From Sclerotinia nivalis (taxonomy: Eukaryota > Ascomycota > Leotiomycetes > Helotiales > Sclerotiniaceae): 64,000 nt of DNA. Shown here piece after piece: positions 46,693 to 59,103 of this stretch. The stretch covers positions 6,014,001-6,078,000 of the forward strand of contig JAPEIS010000001.1 in assembly GCA_029531795.1 (NCBI GenBank). Direction: 5' to 3'. The notes under the pieces are model-generated. The model saw only the letters and a program-made list of their open reading frames with translations. It was not told where the DNA came from and searched no databases. Numbering within the stretch: the stretch's first letter is position 1; the number at the start of each line of letters is the position of its first letter. Position numbers and translations under genes: made by a program.

Positions 46693-46716
46693 ACCTACCT
46701 ACCTACCTACCTAGGT
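46693..46716 (+). repeat. (ACCT)5 microsatellite ending in a palindrome
   Basis: Five ACCT units followed directly by AGGT, so the end can fold back on the array. Confidence 0.75.
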
Positions 46717-47407
46717 ATATGTAAAAAGGATTCGGTATTGTCAATTCGTCAATTCGTCAATTATGCAATGTGATATAAGATAGATATAGAATACATTATG
46801 TGTCCTCATAGAATTATCATAAAATAAAGAACAAATTAATTGATATAGAATTATTTGAAGGTAATTTGATTATTAAATTATAAAATATCAAGTGATGAAG
46901 CTGTGAAGTAAAAAGCAAAAGTAATGCAGGTTGTTGATGAGCTTCCTCCCGTATTCAAAGATTCTTTTATCAAAAATGATGATCCACTTCACTCAAATCA
47001 CTGTTCTAGAAATGGGGACCGAACAGATACGCTAAAGTGGATAAAGCTTAGTGTATATCGGCAAGTAGGAGAATCGTTCGAGGGAAACTCGCAACTCGCA
47101 CCTCAGTAAATCATCCTGTCCTGTTCCATACAGCCAGCCAGTACAAAATACAACTGCTTCCGATAATCACCAGCGAATAATCTTTTTTAAAACCATATCG
47201 GGGAAAATTCCTAAGTTACCTTTATATTCTTATGGAGTTGGCAGGATAAGGTCTTGAATTGTTTCTTTCGACATTTGCCAAGAACCAATCCATTCTTTTC
47301 CAGAGCGCGCATCATTCTTTAACCCCCCTCCACAATTCAACGACATTCACCTACCTCAAAAACCTTACGATAGAATTACACGACCGCTTCACGCACAGTA
47401 GAGTCGC

Positions 47408-47425
47408 ATGGTCGATCGCATGTGA
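47408..47425 (+). promoter_or_regulatory. short upstream open frame before the JmjC gene
   Basis: ATG GTC GAT CGC ATG TGA, five codons plus stop, ends nine bases before the main ATG at 47435. If it lies on the mRNA it could lower translation of the demethylase. Confidence 0.5.
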
Positions 47426-47434
47426 GCCTACACG

Positions 47435-50400
47435 ATGTCGACTGCTACCGACCAGGTAGTTGTGCCCAGCGAAGGTGAGCAATCTGCGATTTCGCAGGGT
47501 CTTGCTTCGCCACCGGAAAGCAACAATACAATCAGAACCGATCCATCAAGCGACTCAGAATTATCGGATGTTGAGTTCTCAGCAGATGATACCATTGAAC
47601 CAGAGCATTGGGAGGATGATGGCAGAGTTCCTGTTTTTATGCCAACCATGGCTCAATTCAAGGACTTTAATCTCTTCGTAAGTCAAAAGCATATCACTTT
47701 GGGACCATATGCTAATGCGATAACGTTTAGATGGATAAAATTAACAAATATGGTATGAAATCTGGGATTGTCAAGGTCATTCCTCCACCCGAATGGAAAG
47801 CTGCCCTTCCACCGCTCGACGACGCTATAAAAACGATTAGAGTGAAGGATCCGATTAAGCAAGATATCATGGGTCAGAGCGGAACATACCGACAAGCTAA
47901 TATTCTCCATCAACGTTCTTACAATCTTCCACAATGGCGCCAGTTGTGCGATCAGAGCGAACACCAACCTCCTGCCAAGAGAGGTGAGAGGAGAGCCAAT
48001 ATCGAAAAAGCTAAAGCTGCGACAAGAGCTAAAGCTCCTTCAACACCAGGAGTCGTCGGTGGGAAAAGGAAGCCAGGGAGACCGTCTAAACTTAAGACAA
48101 ATGCTACGGCCGAATCAGAAAACGGTACTCTGGATCGTTTACCAACTCCAATATCTCCGAAAACAGAAGGCGATATGTCGTCCGTCAAGCAAGAAGGAGA
48201 TGAGGATGATACACCCATTAAATCAAAGGAGGGGCGACAACCCAAAGCCATATCGGTTTCTTCTCGCCGTAAGAATAATCGTCGCGAAACAGGAGTGGTG
48301 GATGAAGCTGCGTTTGAGAACTTTAAGTATGAGTTAGAGGGTGAAGATTACTCGGCAGAGAGATGTGAAGAATTGGAACGACACTATTGGCGTACTCTCA
48401 CATTTGCTCCACCTCTCTACGGAGCAGATATGATGGGTTCACTTTTCGATGATAGAACGACCGAATGGAATCTTGGAAAGCTACCCAACATCCTTGATCA
48501 TCTGGGTGGGCAGATTCCTGGTGTCAACACTGCATATCTTTACTTGGGTATGTGGAAAGCTACTTTTGCCTGGCATTTGGAGGACGTCGATCTTTACAGT
48601 ATCAATTATCTTCACTTTGGTGCACCGAAGCAATGGTACAGTATCTCTCAAGGAGATGCACGACGATTTGAAGCTGCGATGAAAAATATCTGGCCAGCAG
48701 ATGCAAAAGCTTGCGGCGAATTCCTTCGTCACAAAACATTTTTGATATCACCTCAGCACTTATTGTCGAATTATAATATCAAAGTCAATAAGATCGTTCA
48801 CCGGCCAGGCGAATTCGTAATTACCTTCCCATACGGATATCATTCTGGATACAATCTCGGTTACAATTGTGCTGAAGCTGTTAACTTTGGTTTACCATCA
48901 TGGATTGAATATGGGAAGGTGGCCAAGAAATGCGACTGCGATCAAGCTCAAGATAGCGTTTGGATCAATGTTCGAGATCTAGAACGTAAGATGAATGGCG
49001 AAGAGACTGAATATGAAACCGACTTTGATGAGGATGAGGAAGAGGAAGAAGATGATGAAAATGAACCGACAGATCTCCCGACACCCCCTGATAGCAGTGG
49101 TGACGCAAAGGTCAAGACTAAAGCCCAACGCAAGCGCAAGCGCGTCAAGAGTGAGTCAGACGGCCAGCACAATGTGAAGAGAATTCGTATGCGTATCAAA
49201 GCACCAGTTCACGAACCATGTGTCCTCTGTCCCAACGACATTCCTTCCGAGCCTCTACTTCCGACGGAGGATGGCAAACAGGCGCATCGTATGTGTGCTC
49301 AGTACATTCCGGAAACAATCATTGAAGAAACGGCGAAGAAGGAAGTTGTTACGGGCATTAAGGAGATTTCCAAAGCTCGATTTGACCTCAAGTGCAACTA
49401 TTGCCGTTCGAAGAAAGGCGCATGTTTCCAATGCTCGAAGAAGAAGTGTACAAGAGCATATCATGCGACGTGTGCAGCAGCAGCTGGCGTGTTTGTTGAG
49501 CAAGGCGAGATTCCAGTGTTTGGCGAGGATGGCACCGAGTACAAAGAGTGGGGCATTGAATTCAGTTGCCGCTTCCATCGCGTTAAACGGGATAAGAAGC
49601 TTGACAGCGAGTCTCTCGAGGAAGATGTTCGTATTCGCAATGGTGCAAAGGACCTTAAGGTCAACGAAGTCTGTCAAATGCAGTTTTACAAAGGGGATAT
49701 TTTTGCAGGTACTATCATTGAGAACCGGAAGGATGAGGAGACAGTGCTCGTTGATATCCTGCCACGCGGGTTCGTAAAACATCTCGACCCTGTTGTGAAG
49801 ACTTTGCTAACTTTACCACCAGTGATCGTGTTGAAGTCGAATATAAGTGGATTCTCATTCCCGACCAATCATTCTTCACTCTTGCTAAGCCATCCGAGAA
49901 GGCCATCCCCATGCCGAAATCTCGTATTGAAGCAGCGTCACTCAATACAACAAAGCGTCAAGTCGATGACATTCCAAGAGCTGAGGATGTATTTGTCAAG
50001 GGCTTTACATGGGCAGAATTTAATACAGCGAGTATCGCGCGCAATGCAGCACAGGTCAAATTAGATTTGAGCAAAGAGAACCAAGTTTGGTATTATCTTG
50101 GAAAGAACTCTACAGAGGCTAGAGCACAGTTTACGGAGAATTTGAGGATCCAAAGACACAATCCTAAGGGTCATTTCCTTGACACAATTCCCAAAGCAGC
50201 TGCACCTGCTCCACGTCTATCATATGCAGCCTCATATCCTACGTCCTCGAACAAGAGTTATTCAAGCGCCGCAAAGATGCCGACCAGTAATACTCCATAC
50301 ATTGGCCCCGGTGCCCAGGCAATACAAAACACGGTTACTAGCAAAATTATTAACCAACCAGCATCATCTTCGGCAACTCCCCCACCATCATTTTCAAGGC

Positions 50401-51944
50401 TAGAGAAGCCATATGTGTATAAGCCTCGTAAATCTGGAGATGATTATCACAGTGGTTTGATTGATGCACAATCATACCAATCTCAACAGGCTTTCTTGCG
50501 ACAATCAGCGGCTTCCAGGCCTGCCCAAGTACCTGCAGTCGGTCTCAGATTTGGTACTGATCCCAGGTTTCAGAATAATCCGGGTTCTTCAGCAGCTTCT
50601 TCTACAACTTCTTCTGCGGCTCCTACCGCGGTCGCAACTCCAAAAGCTAGCTATACTCCACAAACTAGTTATGCCCCTCCACCCGCCAATTATGCTCCAC
50701 AAGTCAATTATGCCCCACAAGTCAAATATGCTCCCCCACGCCAGCCTTATCAAGCAGCTACACAACGTCAACCACAAGCAGCTGCCAGTCCTCTGGCTCT
50801 ACCGAATACAAATTACCGAGCACCTCAGTCGGCATCGAAAGGAAATAATCCTTTTAGCAGCAGGGCATCTGCTCCTAAGGTAGGAAACGTGTTTGCGAAG
50901 TATCTCTACTTGCAAATTGAGCACAACCGCTCACCCATGGAATACAAAAGTCCCTACAGAGAGGGTGGAGGATTCATGAATGGTTATCAAGGCAACTGGA
51001 CCGAGCATCTAAAGAAGACTCTATTTGCAAAATCAGGTTCGACCACAGCTTCATCCCCACCTTCAATTTCTTCCTACGCTGGTGGTGGTCTTGGCAACAA
51101 AATGTCCTACTCCAGTCCAGCCTATGGTGGTATCACTTCCTACAGTCCCAAATCTACTCGTAGTCCCTATTCCTCCAATGGGTCACAATCATATTCTCCG
51201 GCAATTTCATCTGGAAGACCAAGCTATGCTTCACCTTCCATCCCCAGAAAACAGCATACTCCCACGCAACAGGCTCCGCCGAAGCCTTTCGATACCAATC
51301 AATGGGAAAGGAAGGACCATTCACCCTTGCACCCGGCCATTCGAAAAGAATACAGTTCGATGTTCCACAAACATCATGTACCACAGCCACGGGACCATCA
51401 ACAACAAACTCACCAGCAGCAGGGCCAGCAGCAAAATCACAAAAGTCATTATTCTACTCAAAATCCCTTACACCTTCCATATGGTGGCCAAGGCTCTCCT
51501 GGACAAAATGGATACGTGTCTCAAACCCCACAAACAACTGAGTCCAAGCAAACTCAGAAATCCCAGCAACCTCAACCACCGCAATCTCAATCTCAATCTC
51601 AACCCCAACCGGTACAGCAGGCTACTCATAATCCATTATCCAAGCCTCAACCAGCTTTAAATGCTACTTTGACGACTCCTCTTACCCAGCGAGATCCCAG
51701 TCAGCAATCAATAAATGCTTCATATCAGTCTCAGCCTCCACCTCAACCTCCTCAGCAGGAGGCAAAACCTCTCTATCCACATCAACAATATTTCCAGAGC
51801 CTTCCAGATTCGCAAGTACAACCGCAAACTTATGCACCTCCTCCGCAAACTCACGACTTACCAGACGTGCCTATTGACTCAGAGTCCTTAATTGAAAACA
51901 TGCTGAAGAATTTGCGGAAAGTCACGACCAGCACGGCCAAGTAG
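47435..51944 (+). CDS. KDM4/Rph1-type JmjC histone demethylase
   Basis: Three exons, 47435-47677, 47731-49769 and 49823-51944, give 1467 aa. KDM4 enzymes remove methyl groups from H3K9 and H3K36. Domains: JmjN at about 66-107, its PTMAQFKDF element interrupted by intron 1; an AT-hook-like KRKPGRPSK at about 193; and JmjC at about 330-480. The iron ligands H363 and E365 (FAWHLEDVDLYSINYLHFG) and H452 (PYGYHSGYNLGYN) are all present. An extended PHD region at about 578-697 (CVLCPND ... CNYCRSKKGACFQC ... YHATCAAAAG) and a Tudor-like segment follow. Intron 2 uses a GTTCGT donor, has a CTAAC branch site and joins LPRG to DRVEVEYKW. The last ~550 residues are Pro/Gln/Ser/Tyr-rich and disordered, with repeated YAPQ-type units. 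Similar to Aspergillus KdmA. Probably nuclear and active. Confidence 0.92.
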
Positions 51945-52994
51945 GATGATTGCATTTTGGGGCGTTCTGAAATTTTAATTTGAATACATTCAAAGCAAAT
52001 ACAAATTCATGGGAAGGTAATATGCTGGGAAGTTTCGTGTGAATTGATGTGTTTAATGATGATTAATGGGGGCGTACATAATACCAATACCAGTACTGAG
52101 ATGAGAATGAGTTATTTGGCGTTCAAAGGTTACTTGGGACAGGGTGGTTAGGTTCTCGTCCGACTTTATTGCATGTTATAGTTCTCAATTCTTTCAAGTT
52201 AGTTCATGAATTCTATGAAGTTCTCATCGGGAGTTACATTTGTATATGGACAATTTTCTCCCTCTATTTCTCTTCTCATTCAAATAAATGTTAACAAATT
52301 GTCACATTGTTTGGTGAAGCATAATTGGATGGATAGGATGCATTTTTGCTTTCATTCACATTCGTTCCTGGTGTACAAAGAGTTAAATTGGGTGGTTTTG
52401 ATGAGCGGAGCAAAGTAAAGCAAAGAAAAGCAAGCAAAGCATAATAAAATTGGGCAACATGGAGCTAATTCCAGAAAGAAGTGAAGGGCATGGCAACGGA
52501 GAAGAAAATCAAGGCATTTGTACACTAGTTTACTTGCATTGTGAAAATGGATGATAATTTACTCGAGTATATCATTTCTATAGTATACAGTTTTTGATAA
52601 GATCTGACTAGGTAGTTTTATGAGGCAAACGGTAGCTGGTAACTTTATGGTGGGGTGAATCTACAGCCGCAGGTGCTACGTTGTATTCAGCTGGCATGAT
52701 AATGTGAAAATCTTCGGGAGCGCACTCCCTCAGCCTCACAGCGGGAAGATTCCGTGATGTGTTTGTCGAGTAGTTTTATCTGGAAGTGTGGGTGTGGGTG
52801 AGTGTGGGTTTGGGTTTGGATGTAGATGTAGATGTGAAAGTTGGTTGTATGTACTACCTAGGTTGTAGTCCGAGGTTGGTCCGAGGTTGTACAGGTTGCA
52901 CGGGCTGGATGCGGGGTCAGCTTGCCCCACATTCGTTGGCTGGTGGGGATATACTATATGCGCTTTGAAGAAATTGGGTAGGAGGATGTGTAGG

Positions 52995-53026
52995 AGTGTG
53001 AGTGTGAGTGTGAGTGTGAGTGTGAG
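52995..53026 (+). repeat. (GTGAGT)5 microsatellite
   Basis: About five near-perfect GTGAGT units on the plus strand. Confidence 0.85.
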
Positions 53027-53820
53027 CTAGTAGGTATTGACGGGTAGGTATTCTAGTAGGATTTGATATACTTGTTCGGCAGAGACGGGAGATGGGAAAT
53101 AGGTTGCATGTGTTGGATGGATGGATGGAGATTGTGGGGTATGTGTATGTGTGTAGATAAGGAGGTATGAGGTATTCCCTCAGTATAGTAGATGGTAAGT
53201 AGTATGGGAAGGTAGTAACTCGGTCTTTAGTTTAGGTATAGGTACAGAGATGTACAAGTACGTTTACGGGTACAGATACCAGGAGAACGTCGGAATTAAG
53301 AGATATGTATTGTGTATTGTGTGACGCCGGGTTATTATGAACGTAATTAAATTCCTAAATTACTAACTAATAGATAGGTATTTAGTAGGTAAATGGCTTA
53401 TTCTTCAGCAAACAGACGATCGATCGATCCGAGATCTAATCCTTAAACACCTTCCCAAAGTAAGATCTTACCAAGCGGAATTAACCCGGATCAACTCTTA
53501 CAATTTTTTCTTTTTTTTCTTCAATAAGCTGATCAAAGTTGGTAAGCGGACATAACTGCAGATCTCAAAATGAGGAACGCACACTTTTTTGAGTCTTTGA
53601 CCTTACCAAGGAAAGATGGAAAGAAAGATACTGGGTATACCTGCAGATTGGAGGTAACTAGTAACAGCGGGCTGGCGTGGTAGTAATATCGTAGTATCGT
53701 AGCACGGGTGACGGATGACGGGAAACTAGTTGGAGGGTGGATGGATGGGTGCGTGGGTGGGTATTGGGTATTGGGTATTGGTTTAACCATGCGCTTGGAA
53801 CTGCTTGGGTAGGTAAGACT

Positions 53821-53845
53821 TATATATATATATATATATATATAT
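53821..53845. repeat. (TA)n dinucleotide repeat
   Basis: About twelve TA units, 175 bp upstream of the GMC oxidoreductase start. A second shorter TA tract at about 53935-53946 may serve as a TATA element. Confidence 0.85.
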
Positions 53846-54018
53846 TGGGTACTCTGTAGGTGAGGAACGGATTGGGATTTATTTTTATTTTTGAAGGTTT
53901 GTTTCTTTGGGGGCTTTCTAACAAGATTGTGTTTATATATATATATAACACTCACCACCTTTTCTTCTACATACATCACATCACCATATCCACCTTCCTC
54001 CTCCCCCCAAAAAACAAA

Positions 54019-56170
54019 ATGCCACCACCAGCCCCGCAAACCGTAGATATAATATTCGCGGGCGGCGGCACGGCCGCCTGCGTAGCGGCCGGTCGACTCG
54101 CCAAAGCAAACCCAGCTCTACGAATCCTGCTCGTGGAGAGCGGGAAGAATAATTTCGAGGATCCGAGTGTGGTGACACCGGTTGTGTTTTTGAGACATTT
54201 GACTCCGGGGAGTAAGACGGCTTTGGTTTGTTGATCCTTTTATTTTTGACTTTTTGGGTTTTGGAGGGGATTTGAGTGCGTGAGGGGATGAGGGATGTGA
54301 CATAGGATATGGGATATGGTTTGATATTGATATTGATATTGAGATTAATATTGATATGAATGAAATAGTTCTACAAAGCCAAACCCTCCCCTCACCTAAA
54401 TAATCGCGAAGCGATCATTCCCACAGGCGGACTCCTCGGCGGCGGCTCCTCGATAAATTTCCTAATGTACACACGCGCTCAATCCATCGATTTCGATTCC
54501 TGGGATACCCCCGGGTGGAGCGGAAAAGATATGTTGGAAATGTGGAAGAAGCTCGAAACGTATCATCTGGAAGGAGAAGATATAGATACGAAGAAACACG
54601 GGTATGAAGGGCCCGTGCATGTGAGTGATGGCGGTTTTAGGGGGAAGAGTGGTGATGTGTTTTTGGAGACGGTGAGGGGGATGGGGCATAAAGAGGTTGC
54701 GGATTTGCAGGATGGGGAGACGTGTGGGTGGGGGGTGAGTTCTTCTTTTTTACTTTACTTTCGTTGTTCTTTGCTTTCAATCTCCTTTCCCCTTAGAGAA
54801 ACTAACCTTCCAATAGAAATGGCACCGCTACGTCTCTCCCAGCGGTCGTCGCCAAGATTCAGCCCACACCTACATCCACCCGCTCCTTCAATCAGGCTCC
54901 TATCCTAATCTTCATATTCTCCCCGAATCCAAAGTCGTACGCGTCCTCTTTGATTCCTCATCGCCCCCTCGTGCAACAGGTATAGAATACATACCCAATT
55001 CCGATTATCAGCCCGCTCTCGCACTGAGTAAAGCCATTCCGCATACGATTACGGCGGAGAAGTTGGTGGTTGTGAGTGCGGGCGCATTGGGGACCCCGCA
55101 AATTTTGGAGAGGAGTGGAGTGGGTAGGAAGGATGTGTTGGAGAGGTGTGGAGTGGAGGTTGTTAGTGAAGTGGAGGGAGTGGGGGAGGCGTATCAGGGT
55201 GAGTAGATTTTATTTGCTTCTGAGGTTATGAGAAAATTGACTAATTGCACTTGGTGAATAGATCATAATTTGCTTCTGTACCCCTATAAAACATCACTTG
55301 ATGAATCCGAAACCATCGATGGCGTTTTAAGCGGAAGAAAAGACCTTGCTCAAGCACTTGAAGCCAAAGATCCTCAACTAGCTTGGAATTCAGTCGGTAA
55401 GTCCAATCCATCCACTCCTTACTTCCCCATCAGGCACTAACACATTCCCAGACGTCTGCAGTAAACTCCGTCCTTCCCCCTCCGAGATCCAAGCTCTAGG
55501 TCCCGACTTCGTCTCAGACTGGGAGCGTGACTTTGCCCCTCACCCCACCAAACCACTCATGCTCTGTGCCGTCGTCAACACCTTTCTGGCAGACCAATCA
55601 CTTGTCGATCCAGGGCAGTATCTCACCATGGCGACCTATACCGCATACCCCTATTCACGAGGATCCATCCACATCACCTCGTCAAGCGACGTGCAAAATG
55701 GATATGAACTTGACGCCGGCTTTTTATCTCATCCCAGCGATTTGAAAAAACAGCTATGGGCCTACAAGATGCAACGGGAGATTTCTAGACGTCTACCATA
55801 TTTCCAAGGCGAGTTAGAGCTCGGCCATCCAAAATTCGCAAAGGGTTCTAAAGCTGCGTTATCTAATGGGGCAATTGAGGGAACGGTTGAGGATATTGAC
55901 TATAGCGCTGAAGATGATATCGCGATTGAAGATTGGATTCGAGGAAATTTAAATACGACGTGGCATTCATTGGGAACGTGTGCGATGAAGCCGAGAGAAA
56001 AAGGAGGAGTGGTTGATGCGGCGTTAAATGTGTATGGGACGCGCGGATTGAAGGTTTGTGATTTGAGTATGGTGCCGGAGAATGTGGGGGCTAATACTAA
56101 TAATACGGCATTGGCGGTGGGGGAGAAAGCAGCGGTGATTATTGGGAAGGAGTTGGGGATTGAGGTTTAG
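54019..56170 (+). CDS. GMC oxidoreductase, alcohol-oxidase-like
   Basis: Five exons (54019-54225, 54369-54734, 54817-55198, 55262-55396, 55452-56170) give 602 aa. The enzyme uses FAD to oxidise an alcohol and makes H2O2. The dinucleotide site is IIFAGGGTAACVAAGRLA, with the ribose-binding Glu in LLVESG. The first GMC signature is TGGLLGGGSSINFLMYTRAQ. The catalytic His is in TTWHSLGTCAM (about H535), and the second active residue is Asn (VGANTNNTAL, about N578). This His-Asn pair and the PREKGGVVDAALNVYG segment are as in methanol/alcohol oxidases. The C-terminus (GKELGIEV) has no SKL-type peroxisomal signal and there is no signal peptide, so the location is uncertain. It is about 60 residues shorter than yeast Aox1. 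Intron 1 (143 bp) holds an ATTGAT repeat. Confidence 0.9.
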
Positions 56171-57470
56171 AGTATGAATGTATGATGGGTTGAGGGTATA
56201 ACGGCGTCGGGCATGAGTACCTGCTCGGTTGGAAGTTGGAAGTTATAGGAATTTGCCTCATGGCATTTGTATTATGATTGAAAAGATATTATGATTGAGA
56301 AGATATATATTGTGTTGCTGCGAATAATTGATACATTGATTTTTTAATTTCTTTATCTAACTTGCCTTGATCAAAACATCAAATACATCATCATGCCTAA
56401 ACTTCCCCTCACCTCACCTCAGTCTACCAACCCCCCAAAATCCCCATCTAGAAAATATACATACATATACATACACAGATAACTAACAACCAAGTAAATG
56501 AATCAAACAGCATAACACGAATCAGCCTTCCCAATCCAACTTCCAACAGATACTTATATTATGCTATGTTTGGATGGATGGATCCGCTTGGTTTTAAGGG
56601 GTATCGGTATTTGTATTAGTATTTGTATTAGTATTTGTATTTGTACTTATATACTGTGTAGTAGTAGTAGTGTAGTAGACAAACAGTAAGTTCATGGCTG
56701 ATGGATGGATAAGTAACATAACATAACCCAGCGCTCCGACCTCATCTCATACATACATACATCCACATCCCTAAACCTCTCTAAACCTCTCTCCTTTGAA
56801 ACTTGAAATAAACTTACCTGCTCACTTACTTGCTCTCACGGTCACCACATAAACTAACAAACGAACAAATAAACTTAGTCTCAGCTTTGAACTATGTATG
56901 GTTGAGGTTGAGATCACTTCATATTTCATAATACGATTGAAACAAGATAAGATAGAACACACATATCATGCAGTACAGTACAGTACAAAGTACATAATCT
57001 CGCGGAAAAAGTCTCGAATATTGCCTTGCCTGTCATAATAACAAAGATAATGTAGAAAAAGGATTCGATACCATCAATAAGTAGCATCGAAAAAAGGTCC
57101 AGACCACAAAAAGGAAACCGTGCATCAATAAAAAGGAAAAAGTAAAAAACAATGACAAGATCCATTCCCCGAAATTCCTCCCATTTCACGCCAAATGTTT
57201 CACAACTGGATTCGTTTCCCTCCATCCACCAGCCATTAAAGTTATCTATTTCCTCTCTTCCTTCCTTAGCTTCACTGGTGCAAAGATTTGCTATGTGATT
57301 TGCTGCGATGCATTGCTAGCGAAGGCAGCGAAAGACAGACGAATTACAGAGGCCGATCCAAGGGACCATCAGTCTAATGCGGATAAATCAGAAAAGGGAA
57401 GCAGGAGTTCGTGACGTTCTAGGCTCATTAAAAACCTAGATAAAAGCGACCGATCGACCACCAAAATCAT
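56171..57470. other. intergenic
   Basis: 3' flanks of the GMC gene and ypt1. A GTATTTGTATTA-type repeat lies at about 56608-56645. No gene seen. Confidence 0.6.
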
Positions 57471-58505
57471 CTAACAGCATCCACCTCCAGACCCCGACTG
57501 TACCCCTTGTCCTTGTCCAACTTGTACTGCTGGCTTGTTGTTTGCTGTGGTTGTGCCAATACGTTCTTTGATTTGGCGGGCCATGGTCAAGAAAGCCTGC
57601 TCGACGTTGCTGGCATTCTTTGCTGAAGTCTCGAGGAATGGGATACCAAGACTGTCAGCAAATTCCTAATACGATGTATGTTAGTCGCAATTTTTTGAAA
57701 TGCAAGCAGAGCTTGATGCAGAGTCTCAGGTGCCTGTGCCCATGTGATGATATTTACCTTCGCGACAGTGTAATCCACAACCTTCTTGTCCGACATATCA
57801 CTCTTGTTGCCTACGAGCAACTTGTTTACGCCCTCTGTTGCGTATCTGTCGATTTCCTGTAACCATTGCTTTACGTTGTTAAACGAATCCATGTCGGTGA
57901 CATCGTAAACAACGCAGATACCGTGAGCGCCTCGGTAATACGATGATGTGATTGTACGGAAACGCTCTTGTCCAGCGGTGTCCCACTACAAATGAAACTA
58001 TCAGCATAATGTTTCTGCATTACTGTTTTTCAGATTGCCTTACAATTTGTAGCTTAACGGTCTTGCCGTCCAACTCGATCGTGCGGATTTTCTACCTCCT
58101 CATCAGCAAACAATACTCTGTGACCCCAAAACATGAACACCCACGAAATCGACACCGATAGTGGAGATATAACTCTCCGTGTATGTGTCGTCTGCGAATC
58201 GCAATAACAGACAGGACTTTCCTACACCGGAATCACCGATAAGGAGGAGCTTGAAGAGGTAATCGTATCTATTGAGTTCGTCAGTCGGGGTCCGTTCAGG
58301 ATATACATATTGACGTGGACGACTCGAATGTATCCTGTGCGATGCTAACGACATCTTTGTGATGAGAAGTATGGGATATTGTACTCTGCAAATAGAATGA
58401 TCAGTATTGCATCTCTTAAGACATGATGTAGATGGTGGTTTCTTTGAAGTTGATGAAAGGATGACGTTGGATTTGAGGGGTTAAAACTTACTACTCTGGA
58501 TTCAT
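57471..58505 (-). CDS. YPT1: Rab-family small GTPase Ypt1 (Rab1)
   Basis: Five exons: 58505-58495, 58268-58145, 58091-58044, 57985-57758, 57665-57471, giving 201 aa. Ypt1 controls ER-to-Golgi transport and early autophagy. The protein starts [20 protein letters not shown], the Ypt1 start, with the P-loop at residues 15-22. The effector loop [32 protein letters not shown], the guanine-binding NKSD and TSAK, and a double-cysteine end GGGCC for geranylgeranylation follow. The first coding exon is only 11 nt, and the 226-bp intron after it places the Glu codon across the junction. Another in-frame ATG at 58354 within this intron would give an N-terminus of 28 different residues before YDYLF. Confidence 0.94.
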
Positions 58506-59103
58506 TTTTATGGTTGTTCAAAGGTAGATTCTTGTATGTGGGATTTTTATGATACCTCTTGGTTATCCTTTTCGATGTCTTATGGTTGTAGTTGTAGAAT
58601 AAGATATCACAACTCTTGGGAACCTCAACTGTGTTTAAGGTGCAGAGGCGGTCCACGGGCGTTAGACGAGTATCACGTGAAATCAGATTTAGCTGGGATT
58701 ATATGAGGCGTCTGCGGGTGAATGTTTCTGATTTATATTTGAATATATATGCACAAATAATTGAATAAACCTTTGTTCTTTGTTAATTTACCAATGTATT
58801 AGATACTTCGAAGTATTTATTACTTTTTTTTAATGGTTTGAGTGATTCAAACTAATTTGGTAAATTTGATTCTTGTGATTCATTCAAACTCCTGATCAAC
58901 TGATCCCTTGACCGCTTTGTATCTAATCGGCAATCAGCAACTTGTAATGCCGATTGATAAAGCTTGGATATCACTGGGCAGATACAGGATATCAAAAAGT
59001 TCTAGAAGTCAAGTCAAATACTATGATGATGAATACACATGTACTTTCTTTATTTTGCTAAAGTGTTGATGTCTTTTCGTATGAATCTTTTCTACTCAAG
59101 CTG
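58506..59103. promoter_or_regulatory. divergent upstream region ypt1 / mitochondrial protein gene
   Basis: About 600 bp between opposite start codons, AT-rich, including T- and A-runs at about 58820-58835. No gene seen and no specific site assigned. Confidence 0.5.

Larger units (their letters stand above)
43595..47434. other. 3.8 kb without recognisable gene
   Basis: Contains the 3' UTR of the YAG7-like gene, AT-rich spacers, a GGGATG/GGAGAT-type purine tract (about 44480-44645), GGTA microsatellites near 45901 and in reverse near 46693, and the leader of the JmjC gene. Open frames of 60-100 codons (for example 45932-46222) show no domain. A lncRNA or lineage-specific gene cannot be excluded. 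Confidence 0.5.
51945..54018. other. 2 kb intergenic, microsatellite-rich
   Basis: No gene seen. It contains A/G-rich AAAGCAAAGC words (about 52409-52442), a (GTGAGT)n tract at about 52995-53026, a (TA)n tract at 53821-53845, and a CT-rich leader directly before the GMC start. Confidence 0.6.

Noticed and set aside
49911..50064. Frame of KDM4 exon 2 continuing past 49770 to a stop at 50064
   Set aside because: The protein family continues in the other frame after a clean 53-bp intron; the extension is intron and out-of-frame sequence.
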